A stretch of DNA of 35,300 nucleotides from NCBI GenBank assembly GCA_003563385.1, contig PWRZ01000152.1, positions 1 through 35,300 of the forward strand, in the 5' to 3' direction. Positions 8,466 through 17,737 of this stretch are shown here, piece after piece; the stretch's first letter is position 1; each line of letters opens with the position of its first letter. Made by a program: the position numbers and the translations under genes. Under the pieces are notes generated by a model that did not search any database, was not told where the DNA came from, and saw only the letters and a list, made by a program, of their open reading frames with translations. Source of the stretch: Syntrophomonadaceae bacterium. Its GTDB lineage: Bacteria > Bacillota > Dethiobacteria > DTU022 > UBA8154.

Positions 8466-9386
8466 TCAGGCATGCGCCTTTTGACCCTTTCTTTCCTTTT
8501 GATGCAGCAACAGCCACATCGGGCTGGCAATAAAAATAGAAGAATAGGTGCCGCTGATAATCCCAAGCAGGAGGGCCAGAGCAAAGACTCTCAGGTCCAT
8601 ACCTCCAACAAAGTAGTTGAACGCCATAAAAAGCGATATCAATACCGCCAGTGTCGTCAGGGAGGTATTTATTGAACGGGTCAGGTTTTCGTTGATACTG
8701 TCGTTGACAACCTCTTCAAGGCTTCTCTTGCGGCGAAACTTAAGGTTTTCCCTGATGCGGTCAAATATTACTATGGTGTCATTTATGGAGTAACCGACAA
8801 TGGTGAGCACAGCAGCTATGAAAGGGCTGTTAATCTCTATACTGAAAACAGAAAAAACGGCTACAATTATAAAAGCGTCGTGCAGCAGGGCTGCTATAGC
8901 GGAAAGGGCAAATTTAAACTCAAATCTTACCGTAATATAGACAACAATCCCGGCGACTGCAAAAAGCAGGGCCAGGAAAGCCTCCCTGGCAAGCTCCCTG
9001 CCGATAACAGCACCCACATTTTCCACGCGCAGGACATCTTCAGATGTAATTCCCGGCCAGTGCTCCTTAAAAGCGCCGATTACCTCGTTCCTGGTAGACT
9101 CGTCCAGGTGGGGTGCCTTTACAATGACTTCGTTTCCCCCGTGGGCGCCGTCTCGGCCCGCTCTCTGCAGGGGCACACCATCAAGGTCGAAAGGAGCGAG
9201 CAGCTCTCTTACTTCTTCCATGCTGTAATCATCGGCCAGGCGCAGGTGCAGGATCGTCCCGCCGGTGAAATCTATACCGAGGTTCAACCCGACAGACAGG
9301 AGCGAGACAATACCAACAGCGATAATGAGCCCTGAAATGATGAAGGCGGCGCGCTTGTATTTTAAAAAAGGGATTTTATATTTCAC
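8466..9386 (-). CDS. secF: Protein translocase subunit SecF
   Basis: 306 aa; GIDFTGGTILHLRL, VGYSINDTIVIFDRIREN, C-terminal TM segments; overlaps secD. Confidence 0.97.
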   Translation of the reverse strand: MKYKIPFLKYKRAAFIISGLIIAVGIVSLLSVGLNLGIDFTGGTILHLRLADDYSMEEVRELLAPFDLDGVPLQRAGRDGAHGGNEVIVKAPHLDESTRNEVIGAFKEHWPGITSEDVLRVENVGAVIGRELAREAFLALLFAVAGIVVYITVRFEFKFALSAIAALLHDAFIIVAVFSVFSIEINSPFIAAVLTIVGYSINDTIVIFDRIRENLKFRRKRSLEEVVNDSINENLTRSINTSLTTLAVLISLFMAFNYFVGGMDLRVFALALLLGIISGTYSSIFIASPMWLLLHQKERKGQKAHA

Positions 9387-10624
9387 TGCGGGGATACCTC
9401 CTTAAAGCCCAGGTAGGAAGGAGTCTTGAGCATCTTGGATCGGGCAGCCAGGCGCAGCAGCATCCTGGTCAAAAATATCGCAGAGACAACGCTGGAAAAT
9501 ATGCCCACCAAAAGAACAACGGCAAAGCCCCTGACCGGACCGCTTGTCACCAGGAACAGCACTACCGCTGCAATCACCGTGGTGATGTTGGCATCAAGTA
9601 TGGCCCGCAGTGCTCTTTCAAACCCGGTGTTGATAGCAGCCAGCGTTGTCTTGCCCTTCTGTAGCTCTTCCTTAATACGCTCAAATATGATGATATTGGC
9701 ATCAACGGCCATACCGATAGATAATATCAGGCCGGCTATGCCGGGCAGCGTTATAGTAGCATTGAGCCCTGCCAGCAGTAAAAATACCAGGGCCAGGTAC
9801 ACTACCAGGCTGACGTCAGCCACCAGGCCGCCGAAACGGTAATAATAGAGCATAAAGGCCAGTACGATCATAAAGCCGACCATTCCGGCCTGAAAACTGA
9901 GCCGCAGGGCATCCTCACCCAGTACCGGCCCGATAGAACGCGTTTCCAGCTCAACCAGCTCTACGGGAAGAGCACCGGAACGAAGCATCAGGGCGATGTG
10001 CCTGGCCTCATCAGATGAAGGGATACCCGTTATAACGGCGTTGCCGTCCCGGATCACATTCTCCACGACCGGGGCGGAGACTAGCTCGTCATCAAGAAAA
10101 ATGGCGATGACCTCACCGAGATGCTCTTCCGTAGCAAGGGCAAACAACTCCCGGCCCTCGGCATCAAACTCAAGGGCAACGACGGGCTCGTTGTACTGTC
10201 CGTAGGTAAAACGGGCAGTCCTCAAGTTTGCGCCGGTGAGCAGAATATCTCCTTCAGGACTGACAAAATTTAGCATGGCGGTCCTGCCGATAGTCTCCAT
10301 AGCCTGGGCCTGGTCTTCTATGCCGGGCAGCTCTATGCGTATACGCCTCTCCCCCTCGCGCTGCAGGATCGGCTCCACTACTCCCAGCTCGTCTATCCTG
10401 TTGCGTATTATGCTCATGGCCCTCTGGATGGCATCGTGATCATGCTCTGCATCACCGGTCGTTGTGGCCTCCAAAAGGACGTAGACTCCTCCTTCCAGGT
10501 CCAATCCCTTTCGCAGGTAGCGCTCCCAGTTGAATAGGAACCCGGCTGAAGCAGCCACCAGGACCACCGTAATAACAATAAAAATAACAAAACCTCTCCG
10601 GGCACTTTTTCTTCCGGCTGACAA
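9383..10624 (-). CDS. secD: Protein translocase subunit SecD
   Basis: 413 aa; RKGLDLEGGVYVLLE, GIAGLILSIGMAVDANIIIFERIKEEL motifs. Confidence 0.97.
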   Translation of the reverse strand: MSAGRKSARRGFVIFIVITVVLVAASAGFLFNWERYLRKGLDLEGGVYVLLEATTTGDAEHDHDAIQRAMSIIRNRIDELGVVEPILQREGERRIRIELPGIEDQAQAMETIGRTAMLNFVSPEGDILLTGANLRTARFTYGQYNEPVVALEFDAEGRELFALATEEHLGEVIAIFLDDELVSAPVVENVIRDGNAVITGIPSSDEARHIALMLRSGALPVELVELETRSIGPVLGEDALRLSFQAGMVGFMIVLAFMLYYYRFGGLVADVSLVVYLALVFLLLAGLNATITLPGIAGLILSIGMAVDANIIIFERIKEELQKGKTTLAAINTGFERALRAILDANITTVIAAVVLFLVTSGPVRGFAVVLLVGIFSSVVSAIFLTRMLLRLAARSKMLKTPSYLGFKEVSPQ

Positions 10625-10775
10625 ATTAATCCTCCTTCACATCAAACTTGTCTGCTCCTTAAATATCCGGCACAGCAGCGCCCTGTTTCTGCCTGCTGTG
10701 CCTGCAGCACGGGAAAACAGTCCTTCTTACTTCGGTCCTGCTGGAGCTGCCCGTTTAAGACCCTTCAGGCTTTCT

Positions 10776-11459
10776 TTAAAGAAGCTGAACTTCATTGATG
10801 ACAAGGGCAAACCGGGCTGACAGGAAATCGGCGGCCCGGCGGCAGAGGATCATGCGGATCAAGAAGATCTCAAAGTATTCCATCACCCTGCTGATCTGAG
10901 TATCAATTTTCAGCCTCAGGGTAACGGTTCTCTCACCGGGGTCCAGCTCCAGCGCGGACTCCTCGACAGCGTAGTTGACACGGTCGTGAATATCAAACCT
11001 GGCAAAATCCCTGTTGCGGACCCTGGTGCGGTGCACATCGGCCTTGTCGGCCAGTATTACGGCAGCCGATACATTGCTGACCGGGTGGCCGTTTTTCTCG
11101 TCATGGTTGCCAATGGCAGCCGCTATTGTCGTAATCTCTTCATTTTCCATCCCCAGCTCCCTCAATACGCTCATGGCGATAAGGGCACCGCTGTAATAAT
11201 GGTGGCTTCTTTCCACCACGTTGCCGATATCGTGCAAGTACCCGGCAATGGCGGCCAGCTCTGCTTCCCTTTCCGTATAGCCCATTTCGGACATTATCCG
11301 GTAAGCGGTGCGGGCAACCGTCCCCGTATGGCGGAAGCTGTGCTCTGTATACCCGAGCACGCCCAGGTTGTCATTGGCCCTTTGTATACAGGCAGTGACA
11401 AAAGGATGGTTCCGAATATCGTCCAGGGTAATAACTCTTTTCTCTGTCCCGCTGCTCAT
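10776..11459 (-). CDS. HD-domain putative phosphohydrolase
   Basis: 227 aa; HSFRHTGTVARTAYRI...AGYLHDIGNV...GNHDEK HD metal-binding pattern. Confidence 0.85.
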   Translation of the reverse strand: MSSGTEKRVITLDDIRNHPFVTACIQRANDNLGVLGYTEHSFRHTGTVARTAYRIMSEMGYTEREAELAAIAGYLHDIGNVVERSHHYYSGALIAMSVLRELGMENEEITTIAAAIGNHDEKNGHPVSNVSAAVILADKADVHRTRVRNRDFARFDIHDRVNYAVEESALELDPGERTVTLRLKIDTQISRVMEYFEIFLIRMILCRRAADFLSARFALVINEVQLL

Positions 11460-11517
11460 TAAACAACACCTGCTTTGTTCTTTGTATCTATTATCCAGCT
11501 CTTTATTTTCCCCTCTT

Positions 11518-12621
11518 TTACAGCTGTATTATTTCTCCACCCAAAAATTCTTCTATTACTCTTGATACCAGGTGTTCAGGTGGAGATCTGTATATTGATA
11601 CCCTGCCTATTTCTTCGGGAAGGATAAAAATAAGCTCTTCTCTTTCTTTCTTCTTGTCAAAAAGCAGCGCTTTCATTACAGAATGCACGGTAAGCCCCGC
11701 TGGAGGTCCTGGAGGGTTAAGCTTTTTGACAATATTGACAATCCTTTTTTCAGCAGGGCGGTCCAATCTACCCAGGCAGGCAGAAAGCCGTGCCGCCATG
11801 GCCATACCGCATGCCACCGCCTCACCGTGCAGGTAGTGCCGGTAGCCGGTAGCTGCCTCAAGGGCGTGACCGAAAGTGTGTCCAAAATTTAATATCCGCC
11901 GCAGGTCCTCTTCTCTTTCGTCAAGGAAAACTATTTTCCCTTTTATGGCTACAGACGCGGCTATTAACATCACCAGTTCCCTGCTGTTAAAATGCCCGTT
12001 CCTGAAAAAAATTTTCTCCAGCCGTTCAAAAAGCCTGCCGTCCCAGATAACACCGTACTTCACCAGCTCGGCCAGCCCGGCCTTAAACTCCCTCCCGGGG
12101 AGTGTGGCAAGGGTGGCAACATCGCTCAAAACGGCGGTCGGCTGGTAGAAGGCGCCGATAATGTTCTTTGCCAGTGGATGGTTAACGGCCACCTTGCCGC
12201 CGACGCTGCTGTCGATCATGGCCAGAAGGGTCGTGGGCACCTGCACGTAAGGAATTCCCCGCAGGTAAGTGGCGGCCACAAAGCCGGCCAGGTCTCCGAC
12301 CACCCCTCCTCCCAGCGCCACAATGGCGGACCTCCTGTCAAGGCCTGCAGCCAGCGCCTTTGAATAAATACGTGCAGCCACGTCAAGCGACTTGTCACTT
12401 TCCCCTCCATGGAGCACTTCCAGGTGCGGCTCAAAGCCTCCCCGCTTCAAGGACTGCAGGCAGCCCTCCGCGTAGTGAGCGCAGACATTCCTGTCGCTGA
12501 CCAGGAGCAGGGAACAGGCCGGCAGGTGCCCGGCCAGGATGATACCCAGTTTCTCTATTAGGTGGCGCCCCAGGTAAACGGGGTAGCTTTTTGGACCGGC
12601 CCGCAAAACCACTTTCAGCAT
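11518..12621 (-). CDS. aroB: 3-dehydroquinate synthase
   Basis: 367 aa; GGGVVGDLAGFVAATYLRGIPYVQVPTTLLAMIDSSVGGKVAVN, NFGHTFGHALE. Confidence 0.97.
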   Translation of the reverse strand: MLKVVLRAGPKSYPVYLGRHLIEKLGIILAGHLPACSLLLVSDRNVCAHYAEGCLQSLKRGGFEPHLEVLHGGESDKSLDVAARIYSKALAAGLDRRSAIVALGGGVVGDLAGFVAATYLRGIPYVQVPTTLLAMIDSSVGGKVAVNHPLAKNIIGAFYQPTAVLSDVATLATLPGREFKAGLAELVKYGVIWDGRLFERLEKIFFRNGHFNSRELVMLIAASVAIKGKIVFLDEREEDLRRILNFGHTFGHALEAATGYRHYLHGEAVACGMAMAARLSACLGRLDRPAEKRIVNIVKKLNPPGPPAGLTVHSVMKALLFDKKKEREELIFILPEEIGRVSIYRSPPEHLVSRVIEEFLGGEIIQL

Positions 12622-13835
12622 TTAATATCCCCCAGGTAACCCTCGAGCAGTTTCCGGTAACCCTGAAAACCGGCTTCCATTTCCTGGAGGGAGTCCCCGG
12701 AAAATTTTTCCCTCAGGGCCCGGGCTATCTCCCAGGATACGGCTGCCTCACCCACTACAGAAGCCGCCGGCACGGCACAGACATCGGAGCGTTCCACCTC
12801 CGCCAGGCAGGTATGCCCCGTCTCCAGGTCTACACTGGGCAGTGAGTTTAACAGTGTCGGTATCGGCTTCATGGCCGCCCTCACGGTGATGGGCTGCCCG
12901 TTGGATACTCCCCCCTCCAGGCCGCCGGCATTGTTGGAGGGTCTTTTCAAAAGCCCTTCTTCGCCCAGCTCTATGGGGTCGTGCACCCGCGATCCCGGTC
13001 GTGCCGCCGCCTCCAGGCCAAGCCCCACTTCAACGGCCTTAATTCCGGGGATACTCATAAGCGCGGCCGCGAGCCGACCGTCAAGGCGCCTGTCCCAGTG
13101 GACATAGCTTCCCAGGCCCGGCGGGACACCCTCTACTTGAACTTCAATAATCCCCCCCACGGTATCACCGTTTTCACGGGCACGGTCAATACTGTCGAGC
13201 ATCTTTTTCTCCGCTTCCCCATCGGGGCAGTAAAGGGGGGAACGGCCTGCTGATTCCTTAATATTACAGATATGCCATCCCGGCGGCAAAGGGGCGGCCC
13301 TTATCTCTCCAATCGCAACCACGTATCCGAGGACAGTGATCCCGAAGTGCTCCAACATCTGCTGGGCAACAGCACCCACGGCCACACGCATTGCTGTCTC
13401 CCGGGCACTGGCCCTCTCCAGCACACTGCGCAGGTCGGCATGCAGGTATTTCAAGCCGCCGGCCAGGTCGGCATGCCCGGGACGCGGGCTGGTCACTTTT
13501 TTTTCACCGCTTTCATCCCCCGGATCTGCAGACATTACCTTCTGCCAGTTGACCCAGTCCCTGTTCTCAATAATTATGGACAGGGGGCTGCCCAGGGTCC
13601 GGCCGAAGCGTACCCCCGAAAGGAAACGGGCCCGGTCTTTTTCTATGGCCATTCTTCCCCCGCGGCCGTAACCTCCCTGGCGCCTGGCCAGCTGACGGTC
13701 AATATATCCCTTATCCAGCGTAAGGTTGGAGGGCAGGCCTTCAATAATGCCCACAACCGCCGGTCCATGTGATTCTCCTGCTGTAAGATAGCGCATTACC
13801 TGCCGGCAAAAGCAGGACCTGTTTGGGATAAACAT
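12615..13835 (-). CDS. aroC: Chorismate synthase
   Basis: YLTAGESHGPAVVGIIEGLP, RPGHADLAG, RASARETAMRVAVGAVA. Start ambiguous: ATG at 13835 has AGGAG 7 nt upstream; the family-conserved start MRYLTAGESHG would be at 13796. Confidence 0.96.
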   Translation of the reverse strand: MFIPNRSCFCRQVMRYLTAGESHGPAVVGIIEGLPSNLTLDKGYIDRQLARRQGGYGRGGRMAIEKDRARFLSGVRFGRTLGSPLSIIIENRDWVNWQKVMSADPGDESGEKKVTSPRPGHADLAGGLKYLHADLRSVLERASARETAMRVAVGAVAQQMLEHFGITVLGYVVAIGEIRAAPLPPGWHICNIKESAGRSPLYCPDGEAEKKMLDSIDRARENGDTVGGIIEVQVEGVPPGLGSYVHWDRRLDGRLAAALMSIPGIKAVEVGLGLEAAARPGSRVHDPIELGEEGLLKRPSNNAGGLEGGVSNGQPITVRAAMKPIPTLLNSLPSVDLETGHTCLAEVERSDVCAVPAASVVGEAAVSWEIARALREKFSGDSLQEMEAGFQGYRKLLEGYLGDIKC

Positions 13836-13874
13836 GCCGCTGCTCCTGCCAGGTTCCCTCCTTTAACTTAACCG

Positions 13875-14028
13875 CCTAACCCTACAGCGAAAGATTGTCT
13901 CTCATAGCTACATCGCTAGCCACAGGGGACGGTTCCATCGTCTTCCCTTCGGGCCTCCGCTTCGCTACGGTGACGCTCGAACCGTCCCCGTGGCAACGCT
14001 CAGTGCAAGTTTCGCTGTAGACCTAACC
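13875..14028. mobile_element. MITE-like non-autonomous element (13882-14021) with putative 7-bp target duplication
   Basis: CCTAACC direct repeats (13875-13881 and 14022-14028) bracket perfect 11-bp terminal inverted repeats CTACAGCGAAA (13882-13892)/TTTCGCTGTAG (14010-14020); inner inverted repeat CCACAGGGGACGGTTC (13920-13935)/GAACCGTCCCCGTGG (13979-13993). No transposase ORF. Confidence 0.65.
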
Positions 14029-14029
14029 G

Positions 14030-14566
14030 CTACTTTAAAACACCTTCCAGCTTCAACAGCTCTCTTTTCCAGTGAAGACCGCAGCTAAATCCCACCAGTT
14101 CGCCTCCCTGCCCGACGACACGGTGACAGGGGATAAGAATGGGGGTTCTATTACGCGCCAATGCCTGGCCGACGGCCCTGGCCCCTCCGGGAGCCCCTGC
14201 TTCTTCGGCCACCTCACTGTAAGTACACGTCCGGCCGTAAGGTATCCTCTTTGTTATGGCGAGTACTTTCAATGCCCATGGAGAATAACCATCCATTAAA
14301 ATAGGATAATTAAACTCCGTTTCACGGCCGGCGAAGTAGCTGCGCAGGTCCTCTGCCAGCCCCGGCCACATTTTTCTGTCCTCCGTGCTTCCGCATCCTA
14401 AAAGAGGCTCGGAACCCTTTTCAGCCAGCAAAATGCGGAATATACCCATTTGATTGTAATAAATAATTACCGTGCCCGGAGAAAATTCCAGTTTATGGTG
14501 TTTCATATTGTTAAAGGGCACTTCCCCCGGGGTGATCATCCTGCACGCCCCTTCAGTATGTTTCAT
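14030..14566 (-). CDS. ogt: Methylated-DNA--[protein]-cysteine S-methyltransferase
   Basis: 178 aa; [45 protein letters not shown] motif. Confidence 0.93.
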   Translation of the reverse strand: MKHTEGACRMITPGEVPFNNMKHHKLEFSPGTVIIYYNQMGIFRILLAEKGSEPLLGCGSTEDRKMWPGLAEDLRSYFAGRETEFNYPILMDGYSPWALKVLAITKRIPYGRTCTYSEVAEEAGAPGGARAVGQALARNRTPILIPCHRVVGQGGELVGFSCGLHWKRELLKLEGVLK

Positions 14567-14912
14567 TTCCCAACCCCCCAGTCAGCTGCAGGGAACGGTA
14601 AAAACAGCTCCTCTCCCCGGTATGGCACGCCGGTCCTTTCTGGTGTACCTTTATTAAAAGGGTATCGGCATCGCAGTCGTAAAGTATTCTTTTAACTGCC
14701 TGGATATTCCCGGAGCTCTCTCCCTTTTGCCACAGCTTATTCCTGCTGCGGCTCCAGAACCACGACCGGCCCGTCTGCAGGGTTTTTTCCAAAGAATGCC
14801 GGTTCATGTATGCCAGCATCAGCACCTCGCCGCTGTCATCATCCTGCACAATAGCGGGAATAAGCTCGTACCTGTCAAAGGAGATACAAGACAGGGCTTC
14901 ATCAATATTCAT
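14553..14912 (-). CDS. hisI: Phosphoribosyl-AMP cyclohydrolase
   Basis: 119 aa; [53 protein letters not shown]; no fused HisE domain. Confidence 0.95.
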   Translation of the reverse strand: MNIDEALSCISFDRYELIPAIVQDDDSGEVLMLAYMNRHSLEKTLQTGRSWFWSRSRNKLWQKGESSGNIQAVKRILYDCDADTLLIKVHQKGPACHTGERSCFYRSLQLTGGLGNETY

Positions 14913-15673
14913 GGTCTTAAATCTACCTCCAGGCCCTGCTCAAGCAGGTATCTTTTTACCTCTTCGACTGTAAAATGGCCGTAGTGAAATACGGAGGCAG
15001 CAAGGGCCGCATCCGCTTCACCTTCGGTAAGGACCCGGGCAAAGTGCTCAATTTTGCCCGCCCCGCCTGACGCTATAACGGGGATGGACACTTTTTCGGC
15101 GACGGCCATCGTCAGTAAAATATCGTAACCGTCTCTGCCGCCGTCGGCGTCCATGCTCGTGAGCAGTATCTCTCCCGCACCGAGCTGTTCCGCCCGCACC
15201 GCCCAGTCAACGGCGGAAATACCGGTCGCCATCCTCCCGCCGTGCGTATATACTTCCCAATCCTGCATTTCACCGTTCCAGGAGGCATCGATAGCAACAA
15301 CTATGCATCCGATGCCGAGCTCGCGGGCGGCCTCTTCAATAATGAGGGGGTTCTCCAGTGCCGCCGTGCTTACGGAAACCTTGTCCGCGCCCGCCCCAGT
15401 AATAGCGCGCATTTGTTCCACGGTCGAGATGCCTCCGCCTACAATAAAAGGTATGGAAACTTCACGGGCCACCCTTGCGGCCATATCGAGCATAGTTTCC
15501 CTCTTTTCCGGTGTAGCGGTAATGTCCAGGAAAACCAGCTCGTCGGCACCGCTTTTGTCATAATACCGGGCCAGCTCAACAGGGTCACCGGCATCCTTTA
15601 GATGGACAAATTTAACACCCTTTACCACGCGACCGTCCTTAACATCGAGACACGGTATTATCCTTTTGCTCAA
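14909..15673 (-). CDS. hisF: Imidazole glycerol phosphate synthase subunit HisF
   Basis: [29 protein letters not shown]. Start placed at TTG 15673 with GGAAGGAGG upstream; the ORF-track start at 15787 adds a low-complexity N-terminus not expected for HisF. Confidence 0.94.
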   Translation of the reverse strand: MSKRIIPCLDVKDGRVVKGVKFVHLKDAGDPVELARYYDKSGADELVFLDITATPEKRETMLDMAARVAREVSIPFIVGGGISTVEQMRAITGAGADKVSVSTAALENPLIIEEAARELGIGCIVVAIDASWNGEMQDWEVYTHGGRMATGISAVDWAVRAEQLGAGEILLTSMDADGGRDGYDILLTMAVAEKVSIPVIASGGAGKIEHFARVLTEGEADAALAASVFHYGHFTVEEVKRYLLEQGLEVDLRP

Positions 15674-15811
15674 AGAGTGGCCTCCTTCCCCTCGCTGAAA
15701 TGGCGGCAGGAAACCGCCTCCGCAGCCCCGTGCATCGCGGGTTGCTGCGCCGTCCCGGCGGGTTAAAGCGGCCCGCCTTCGGCCCACGGTGGACCTGCCC
15801 CGCGCTGCAGC

Positions 15812-16540
15812 TCATCTTTTTTCTATTTTGGCGACAGCCTCCTTCAGGGTGAATTTACCTGTATAAAGGGCCTGTCCCACTATAACCCCACTGATGCCCA
15901 TGTGCTGCATTTTTTTAATACTGAAAAGGTCTTCCAGTGAAGAGACCCCTCCGGAGGCAACGAGAGGGATGCTGAGCGCGGCAGCCATTTTGGCCAGGCT
16001 TTCCAGGTTGGGGCCCTCCAGGGTGCCGTCACGGGAAATGTCGGTATAAATAATTTCCTTTACCCCGCACTCCTGCATTTGGAGGGCAAATTGGACTGCT
16101 TCCTTTTCAGAGCCCTGCACCCACCCCTTGACGGCCACCATGCCGTCTCTGGCATCAATACCGACAATAACCTTTTCCCCGTAACTGTGTACCAGTTCCC
16201 TGACCAGCTCCCCGTTCTCTACTGCCGCCGTCCCCAGGATAACCTTATCCACACCCAGCTCAAAGGTATTCTCCACCGTCTGCCTGTCCCTCATGCCCCC
16301 GCCGAGCTGAACCGGTATATTGACACGGTCCGCAATAGCGGCTACGGCCCGGGAATTAACCGGCCGGCCTTGAAAGGCCCCGTTCAGGTCAACAACGTGC
16401 AGGCGCATAGCCCCCTCGGCCTCCCAACGCACCGCCATTTCGGCCGGGTTGTCGCTGTATACCGTTTTTTTTCTTTCATCCCCCCTGAGGAGGCGAACAC
16501 AGCGACCCTCGTACAAATCTATCGCTGGAATGACATGCAT
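15812..16540 (-). CDS. hisA: Phosphoribosylformimino-5-aminoimidazole carboxamide ribotide isomerase
   Basis: 242 aa; IPAIDLYEGRCVRLLRGD, VQLGGGMRD, VASGGVSSLEDL. Confidence 0.96.
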   Translation of the reverse strand: MHVIPAIDLYEGRCVRLLRGDERKKTVYSDNPAEMAVRWEAEGAMRLHVVDLNGAFQGRPVNSRAVAAIADRVNIPVQLGGGMRDRQTVENTFELGVDKVILGTAAVENGELVRELVHSYGEKVIVGIDARDGMVAVKGWVQGSEKEAVQFALQMQECGVKEIIYTDISRDGTLEGPNLESLAKMAAALSIPLVASGGVSSLEDLFSIKKMQHMGISGVIVGQALYTGKFTLKEAVAKIEKR

Positions 16541-16578
16541 GTCCCATCACCCCGGGAATCGACAAAAATGTGCATTGT

Positions 16579-16607
16579 ATTTTAACACGGCGGGGAAGCG
16601 CTGTCAA
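16579..16607 (-). promoter_or_regulatory. Consensus promoter for hisA, -35 overlapping the bshA stop codon
   Basis: Minus strand TTGACA (16607-16602), 17-bp spacer, TAAAAT (16584-16579); bshA stop TGA occupies 16606-16604. Confidence 0.7.
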
Positions 16608-17734
16608 CGAAACTGATGAGGAGAAGAAATGCCCCTGTAAAGCGCCTCGTAACGCGGTATAATTACTTCCGAGGAAAACAGCTTCGCCTTTTCCCTGGAG
16701 TTACGGGCAAATCGTCCGCGCAGGGAATCGTCATCCAGCAGCTCCCTCATCGCTTCGCACAGGGCCCGCCTGTCGCCGACAGGAACGAGGAAGCCGTTCT
16801 GACCGTGATCGACCAGTTCCGGCAGGCCCCCGGTATTTGTTGCTATCACCGGGACGCTGCAGGCCATGGCCTCCAGGGCGGCAAGCCCGAAACTTTCCTT
16901 CTCCGAAGGGAGCACGAAAAGGTCGGCCGCCGAAAAAAGGGGGACCATGTTTTTCCTGATACCGAGAAACCTGACCCTCTCTTTAAGGCCCAGCTTCTCG
17001 GACAGCTCCGCCACCCTGTTTCTTTCCACCCCGTCACCGGCCAGGGCCAGGACAACATCCCTGTTTGTCTCCTGCAAAAGAGCAAAAGCATGCAGCAGGT
17101 CCGGGATTCTCTTTACAGGACGGAAATTGGAAACATGAAGGACGATCTTCTCCCCGCCGGGTGCCAGCTTCAGTCGCAGCTTTTCGCCCCCGCTGCGCCT
17201 GTAAACACCGGTATCAATAAAGTTGTAGATGGTGTGGATCTCCTTCTCAACCCCCAGGATTTCCACTGCCTCCCGGCGCAGGCTTTCGGAGACTGCTGTA
17301 ACAAGGTCGCTTTTTTCCAGGCTGTAGCGGATAACAGGCTGTAGAGATTTATCTCTCCCCCAGATAGTAATATCGGTCCCATGAACGGTGGTGATAATTT
17401 TGACGCTGCGGCCGGCCATCTCCCGGGCCAGAAGTGCGGAAACAGAATTGGGCAGGGCATAGTGGACATGGACGAGGTCCAGCGAGTGCCGCTCGATCAC
17501 CTCCACCAGCCTGGCAGTTATTTCCACTGTAATTAGGGGATGTGGGAAAAGGGGGTATTCTTTCAGCTCGACCTCGTGGTAATGTATCCTGCTGTTCTCA
17601 CTATCCATGCGAAAAGGGACGCGGTAAGATAACACATGTATTTCGTGTCCTCTCCGGGCCAGTTCATTTCCCAGTTCTGCTGCAACCACCCCGCTGCCGC
17701 CGGGCGTGGGAAAACAAACAATTGCTACTTTCAA
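16604..17734 (-). CDS. bshA: N-acetyl-alpha-D-glucosaminyl L-malate synthase BshA (GT4 glycosyltransferase)
   Basis: 376 aa; MKVAIVCFPTPGGSGVVAAELGNELARRGHEIHVLSY.VPFR, VHVHYALPNSVSALLA, VHGTDITIWG, PSEKESFGLAALEAMACSVPVIATNTGGLPE. Confidence 0.92.
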   Translation of the reverse strand: MKVAIVCFPTPGGSGVVAAELGNELARRGHEIHVLSYRVPFRMDSENSRIHYHEVELKEYPLFPHPLITVEITARLVEVIERHSLDLVHVHYALPNSVSALLAREMAGRSVKIITTVHGTDITIWGRDKSLQPVIRYSLEKSDLVTAVSESLRREAVEILGVEKEIHTIYNFIDTGVYRRSGGEKLRLKLAPGGEKIVLHVSNFRPVKRIPDLLHAFALLQETNRDVVLALAGDGVERNRVAELSEKLGLKERVRFLGIRKNMVPLFSAADLFVLPSEKESFGLAALEAMACSVPVIATNTGGLPELVDHGQNGFLVPVGDRRALCEAMRELLDDDSLRGRFARNSREKAKLFSSEVIIPRYEALYRGISSPHQFR

Positions 17735-17737
17735 CTG

